Source of the DNA: Bacillota bacterium
Lineage (GTDB): Bacteria > Bacillota > Clostridia > Lachnospirales > Lachnospiraceae
Reading direction: 5' to 3'
NCBI GenBank assembly: GCA_023414355.1
Contig: JAEZOB010000039.1
Coordinates: 50,693 to 114,692 of the forward strand
Length of the DNA stretch: 64,000 nucleotides
Shown one piece after another: positions 60,251-64,000 of this stretch (position 1 is the stretch's first letter; each line of letters opens with the position of its first letter). Below the pieces are notes generated by a model. The model made no database searches, was not told where the DNA came from, and saw nothing but the letters and a program-made list of their open reading frames with translations. The position numbers and the translations under genes are program-made.

Positions 60251-60341
60251 TTTTCTTTATTATTCATTTGCTTTACAGTTTTTCATTTTATGCAATTTTT
60301 TTGTCTTCAGAAAATTTGTGTTCAGAAAATTTCGATTATGA
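60120..60341 (+). pseudogene. Remnant of AgrA-like response regulator
   Basis: The first 43 or so residues (MLFVAVCDDLQSDRLHIQ onward to ENGNDL) match the intact regulator at 61886. After 60250 homology ends and a 30-residue unrelated hydrophobic tail follows. The phospho-acceptor Asp and the LytTR domain are missing. AAAGGAG precedes the ATG, so a 73-residue product could still be made. Confidence 0.8.
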
Positions 60342-60367
60342 ATTACTTATTTATATTTAATGAACTT

Positions 60368-60411
60368 AAAAGCCGACTATCTGGACTCTCTCCCAGACGG
60401 TCGGCTTTTTG
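60368..60411. terminator. Terminator
   Basis: AAAAGCCGAC.ATCTGG pairs with CCAGA.GGTCGGCTTTTT around a short loop, with T-run on the plus strand and A-run before it. It lies between the regulator remnant and the DUF3089 gene. Nothing else is seen in 60.41-60.60 kb. Confidence 0.8.
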
Positions 60412-60601
60412 TTATACTTTATGTGGTTAATTCCACTTCCGTCAGTTGGATAACCTATGTGCAAAATATATCATTGATCATAAAATCTGTCAACTTGTCA
60501 TAAGTATCAGTTTATTGACTAAGCTATACGCAATCTATGCAACACATATTGTTGTTATAGGAATAATGTAAATTACAATCCTGACTTGTAATTCCATTTC
60601 C

Positions 60602-61639
60602 CTAGTTAGTGTCAGTTGCATTAGCTGCCCAATAATGATTAACTCTATTCATTGCATTTGATCGAATATTATAGAAGTATAATGGGTAATCGAATGCGTG
60701 ATATACACCCGGCAATCCTGGTATGGAGTAATCCGCACTACTAACTGAAGAACATACAACCACGCCTCTTTTTATGTCTACCTGTGCAGAAGCCACTCCC
60801 TTAATGGGCGTCATATCACATACTGCTGGAGTAAGAATTGTTATCGACCCTTCATTGCGCTTTTTAGTTGCTAGTCGATTAGTTCTAGTCCATGTAATAG
60901 GATTGATGGATAGAGCATTTGGGAGTACAAGAGGATTATTTGTAACCCCAATCCCTTCGGTATTGTATGAAATAATTACACCTGTATCATCGGGTCCTGT
61001 TGCAAACTTTAATTGCTTATTCTCTGGCTTTGCTAAATAATCTTTTGTAACTGAATAGCCTATAGCATATGCTGCAACCATTCTTTTATATACTTCAGGT
61101 CGTTCATTGCTCAAATCAGTGAGCAGATTGAGAAGCACAATTGATCCCTGAGAATGTCCTGCCAATATAAATGGTCTACTATTATTATAGTGGTCAATAT
61201 AGTAGTAAAATGCAGCTTTTATGTCTTTTGCAGGTATAAGGTCAACTGCTGCTTCTCGCTCTTCTGGCTTCAACCCAATGAGATAAAGTGCATCAGCCTG
61301 TCGATAATAGGGTGCATAAATGTTACCTACAGGTAAAAATGCTGTTGCCTGGCGATTGAATGCGCCATTTGCACCTTTAATCATTGATACATTATCTACA
61401 GTACAGTAATTCGGATCTTCCTTACTCGTTTTATTGTAGGCTGTCGGATATACATAAAAAATATCTACAGTTTTATCTTCTTTCGTGTCTTTCGTAAGCC
61501 AATTATTCGAATTTGAATAATCCGTTACCGTTCCATCAACGCTTGTTTCTGCTTTCACGGTCTGATCACTGCCACAGAATACAGATAACATAAGTGCACA
61601 CATAACCAGGATTGAAATACCTCTTTTTGCTTTTTGCAT
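60602..61639 (-). CDS. Secreted DUF3089 alpha/beta hydrolase
   Basis: About 345 residues. A signal peptide (about 1-30, ALMLSVFCGSDQTVKAE) precedes a DUF3089 hydrolase domain with VDIFYVYPTAY (about 50), nucleophile elbow LAGHSQGSIV (about 155) and a late YHAFDYPLYF with the likely His. Substrate is unknown, perhaps lipids or esters. Start 61639 has AGGAGG about 8 bases upstream. It is divergent from the AgrA-like gene at 61886. Confidence 0.82.
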   Translation of the reverse strand: MQKAKRGISILVMCALMLSVFCGSDQTVKAETSVDGTVTDYSNSNNWLTKDTKEDKTVDIFYVYPTAYNKTSKEDPNYCTVDNVSMIKGANGAFNRQATAFLPVGNIYAPYYRQADALYLIGLKPEEREAAVDLIPAKDIKAAFYYYIDHYNNSRPFILAGHSQGSIVLLNLLTDLSNERPEVYKRMVAAYAIGYSVTKDYLAKPENKQLKFATGPDDTGVIISYNTEGIGVTNNPLVLPNALSINPITWTRTNRLATKKRNEGSITILTPAVCDMTPIKGVASAQVDIKRGVVVCSSVSSADYSIPGLPGVYHAFDYPLYFYNIRSNAMNRVNHYWAANATDTN

Positions 61640-61699
61640 ATTACTTCTCCTCCTAATTCTTTCTCTCATAGTAATTTTCCCTCAAAATATTTTTAAGAG

Positions 61700-62016
61700 A
61701 TTATATTAAAGGTATACTATAAATTTAATCATATTTGTAATATTATGCAAAAACGACTGTTTTATTGACAAAAACAACAGGCAATAATAGTATATATATA
61801 GTTCTCTTTCGTCGATTAATAAGGTGTAATATTCGATATGATAAAACAACCTATAAAGCTATAACTAATAGAAAAGGAGTAACTTATGCTGTTTGTCGCT
61901 GTTTGTGATGATTTACTAAGTGATCGATTACATATTCAAAGCTTAATTAGTGATTTTTGCAATCGAAAGAATTACGAGATTCATCTCCTGGCCTTTGAGA
62001 AAGGAAATGATCTGGT
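61700..62016. repeat. Duplicated segment, copy 2 (complete copy)
   Basis: The promoter and 5' coding part of the intact AgrA-like gene, homologous to 59935-60250. A -35 TTGACA with TAGTAT 17 bases later lies in this segment. Confidence 0.75.
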
Positions 62017-62641
62017 AGATTATTATCAAAATCAGGAGACTTACTTTGATATCATATTTCTTGATATTTATATGAATGGAAAAACCGGCATACAAACTGC
62101 AAAGCAAATTCGAAAATATGATTTGAATTGTAAAATAATCTTTATAACCTCAAGTACTAAGGATGCTCTGGAAAGTTTTGAGGTGTTTCCATTTAATTAC
62201 ATAACGAAGCCACTATCAAAATCTACGTTTTTAACTGTGCTTGAGAAAGCGATTGACACTACGCAGAAAGAAAATCAGAAGAGCCTTTTCATTAAAACAG
62301 GCTCTTCCATACAAAAGGTATATTATAAAGATATATTATATATCGAAAGCTCTGCGAGAACTTTAAACCTACATACAATCCAGCATAAAGTTTATACCTT
62401 TGCAGCAAAACTTGACGCGATTCAAAATCAGATGAATGATGGGCGCTTCTTACGGTGCCATAAAAGCTATCTAGTAAATATGGATTGTATCTCCCGTGTA
62501 GAAAATTACTCTTTTCGGTTGATGAACGACGAAGAGATTGCTATTGTTCAACGGAATTTTGCCCATATTAAAAATATCTATTATGATTACTTAATAGATA
62601 AGGCAAATTTGAAAAATAGTTTTAAAAAGGAGGGTGAATAG
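61886..62641 (+). CDS. AgrA/LytTR-family response regulator
   Basis: 251 residues. The receiver has VAVCDDL, phospho-acceptor IIFLDIYMNG (about 58) and Lys in YITKPLS. The LytTR DNA-binding domain (about 145-245) has YKDILYIESSARTLNLH and FLRCHKSYLVNMDCI. Such regulators bind paired 9-bp sites and often control secreted or peptide-related genes. AAAGGAG lies 6 bases before the ATG. The adjacent kinase starts one base after its stop. The divergent secreted hydrolase may be a target. Confidence 0.92.
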   Translation: MLFVAVCDDLLSDRLHIQSLISDFCNRKNYEIHLLAFEKGNDLVDYYQNQETYFDIIFLDIYMNGKTGIQTAKQIRKYDLNCKIIFITSSTKDALESFEVFPFNYITKPLSKSTFLTVLEKAIDTTQKENQKSLFIKTGSSIQKVYYKDILYIESSARTLNLHTIQHKVYTFAAKLDAIQNQMNDGRFLRCHKSYLVNMDCISRVENYSFRLMNDEEIAIVQRNFAHIKNIYYDYLIDKANLKNSFKKEGE

Positions 62642-62642
62642 A

Positions 62643-63800
62643 ATGTTTTTATACTCTTTGGTTATTTCTGTATTAAATACTTTAAGTGTTCATACCCTTC
62701 TTAACAAGAAAAGACCAATTTGGTATTGTATTTTATTATTTATCCTCAATACCTTTATGATCTATCTATTAGTATTTGTAATCAAGAAAAATTTGGGCGG
62801 CTCTGTCTTTGAAAAATATGCATTGACTTTTTCTGCCTTTTTGTACATCATATATATATGCTTGGTGTTTCAGGAATCCTTTTCCAAAAAATTATTTACC
62901 ATGTTTAGCATTTGGATACTATCTTTAATTACTTTCTATTTTTCCATACCGATATCTAAAGCTCTATCCCCACTGATAGGCGAACAATTCCTTCAGGATT
63001 TATCTTACTTTTTCAGATTTCTTGTACAAATACTATTCATAGTCATTTCCTATTTTGTGCTAAATAAAAAATATAAAAAAATCCTTGATGTAGTATCAAA
63101 CAGAACAATTATCTTTATGTCGCTGTATCTATTTATGGCATTTATCCTACTAATCTATCGCTATGAGATCTCCTTTGCCACATATACGAATTTCAATTTT
63201 GTTTATGAAATGCTTTTGAATTTAATATTAATTATCTGGGGATATGTCATTGTATTTACAGGGATATCCTCCTCATCACGTATTATTTCATTAATGTATG
63301 ATTATCAAATGATTGAAAATCAAGTCGAACTTCAGCGTCAGAATTATAGTACCTTAACTGAATCCCTAAATCAACTTTATGCTCATAAACACGATGAAAG
63401 ATACCATATAAACGCTATCGAATCGATGGTTAGGCAGCAAAGCTACAAAGAAGCACTAGAATATATTGAACAATACAATAGAAACGAAATCTCTACAACA
63501 ATACCAACCGTATGTAAAAATTTTGTTGCGGACTCGATTATTAAGCATTATATGGGAATAGCTATTCGTAAGAATATAGCTTTTAAGACAGATCTTATCA
63601 TTCCCGAAGACATAGCAATCAATTCTCTCGATCTGTGCATTGTACTTGGAAACAGCCTTGAAAATGCAATTGAAGCTTGTGAGCTGTTGACGAATGATCA
63701 GGATAAATATATTGAACTGATAGCAAAAATTGTTGGAACTCATATCGTCTTACAGATTACGAATAGCTTCTATGGATATATTGTGAAGGTGAGTATGTGA
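62643..63800 (+). CDS. AgrC-like sensor kinase, C-terminally truncated
   Basis: About 385 residues. Six to seven N-terminal helices (about 3-200) precede a GHKL kinase part with the phospho-acceptor in HKHDERYHINAI (about 248) and N box LGNSLENAIEAC. Full-length relatives continue after ITNSF with a glycine-rich G box (GIGLSS-type); here it ends ITNSFYGYIVKVSM and no G box is present in any nearby frame. ATP binding is probably lost. Start 62643 (ATG) is preferred over the GTG at 62634, which abuts AAGGAGG. Confidence 0.8.
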   Translation: MFLYSLVISVLNTLSVHTLLNKKRPIWYCILLFILNTFMIYLLVFVIKKNLGGSVFEKYALTFSAFLYIIYICLVFQESFSKKLFTMFSIWILSLITFYFSIPISKALSPLIGEQFLQDLSYFFRFLVQILFIVISYFVLNKKYKKILDVVSNRTIIFMSLYLFMAFILLIYRYEISFATYTNFNFVYEMLLNLILIIWGYVIVFTGISSSSRIISLMYDYQMIENQVELQRQNYSTLTESLNQLYAHKHDERYHINAIESMVRQQSYKEALEYIEQYNRNEISTTIPTVCKNFVADSIIKHYMGIAIRKNIAFKTDLIIPEDIAINSLDLCIVLGNSLENAIEACELLTNDQDKYIELIAKIVGTHIVLQITNSFYGYIVKVSM

Positions 63801-63839
63801 AGAAATGTCTGTAAATACTGATCTTCTATGATAATAAAT

Positions 63840-63880
63840 GGTCTGAAGGCATAGTGAAAAGCTTTCAGACCTTATTTTAT
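63840..63880 (+). terminator. Terminator after the kinase
   Basis: GGTCTGAA pairs with TTCAGACC, followed by TTATTTTATTT. Beyond it (63.88-64.0 kb) only a palindrome CAGGCGGATATTCCGCCTG is noticeable. Confidence 0.8.
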
Positions 63881-64000
63881 TTATAACAGCACATACCAAT
63901 GTATGTCAATAGCAGGCGGATATTCCGCCTGTAAAAAATATGCATGCTAATGGCTTATTGCGGTAGCCGCCCCTCATACATGATACAGAGTTCACCGTAG

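Noticed and set aside
1..64000. CRISPR arrays, rRNA genes, large biosynthetic clusters
   Set aside because: No regularly spaced repeats with spacers, no rRNA sequence and no synthase-type genes were seen.

Overview
The window looks like a spore-forming, low-GC Clostridia chromosome, most likely Lachnospiraceae. It carries the sporulation sigma gene sigH in the rlmB-sigH-tRNA neighbourhood, many two-component systems, rhamnose-sugar genes and Firmicute-style ribosome binding sites. Species cannot be fixed from the sequence alone.

Region by region. (1) 1-11.9 kb is ordinary chromosome, nearly all on the minus strand. It holds the start of a methionine-type ABC transporter gene (metN-like) behind a possible leader-peptide attenuator, an ArsR-controlled ArsP-type permease, a phosphoesterase, a WYL regulator, a GNAT/DUF1848 pair, tRNA-Pro, a PfkB kinase, an MFS drug exporter broken by a one-base deletion, and a cold-shock gene. 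(2) 11.9-34.6 kb consists of two different integrative elements inserted in tandem into the 3' end of a tRNA-Thr gene. Three copies of the same 43-bp tRNA segment mark the junctions. Element A (about 8.1 kb) carries its own tyrosine integrase, a serine recombinase, an excisionase-like protein, a probable rolling-circle Rep, a GmrSD-like (DUF262/DUF1524) protein and a HsdR_N-like nuclease. Element B (about 14.6 kb) is satellite- or phage-like. It has a repressor/Cro switch with three operators, RepO-like and G39P-like replication proteins, a chain of very small genes, a second cold-shock protein, two HK97 prohead-protease homologues with no capsid gene, a full-length sigma-70-family factor, a candidate Panacea toxin-antitoxin pair and its own integrase. 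(3) 34.6-43 kb returns to the chromosome: tRNA-Thr, sigH, rlmB, rfbB, rfbD, a TIGR04086 membrane protein, a putative glycoside hydrolase, and an HD-GYP regulator with its sensor kinase. (4) 42.9-64 kb is more plastic. It contains a 141-bp MITE with 8-bp target duplication, an FtsX-type ABC transporter with its LiaSR-like two-component system, two serine hydrolases (one under a LacI-type repressor), a decayed 7TM-DISM kinase/SARP regulator pair fused by deletions to a truncated phosphoesterase, two secreted hydrolases, and a duplicated AgrA-like regulator module whose kinase has lost its C-terminal end.

How the parts work together. The two integrases are homologous, which fits their use of the same tRNA target. 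Each element has its own pair of putative arm-type repeats near its ends, and in both elements the inner arm starts at the same distance from the att core. The terminator that originally followed tRNA-Thr appears to be the one now stranded at 11884-11925, on the far side of both insertions. The cargo genes (GmrSD-like, PD-(D/E)XK nuclease, Panacea pair) suggest that the tRNA-Thr locus acts as a small defence island. The most interesting candidates for new biology are the Panacea pair with an unrecognised partner, the capsid-less duplicated prohead proteases, the element-borne sigma factor, a hairpin RNA motif with compensatory base changes before two element B genes, and the Met/Cys-rich leader peptide ahead of metN.
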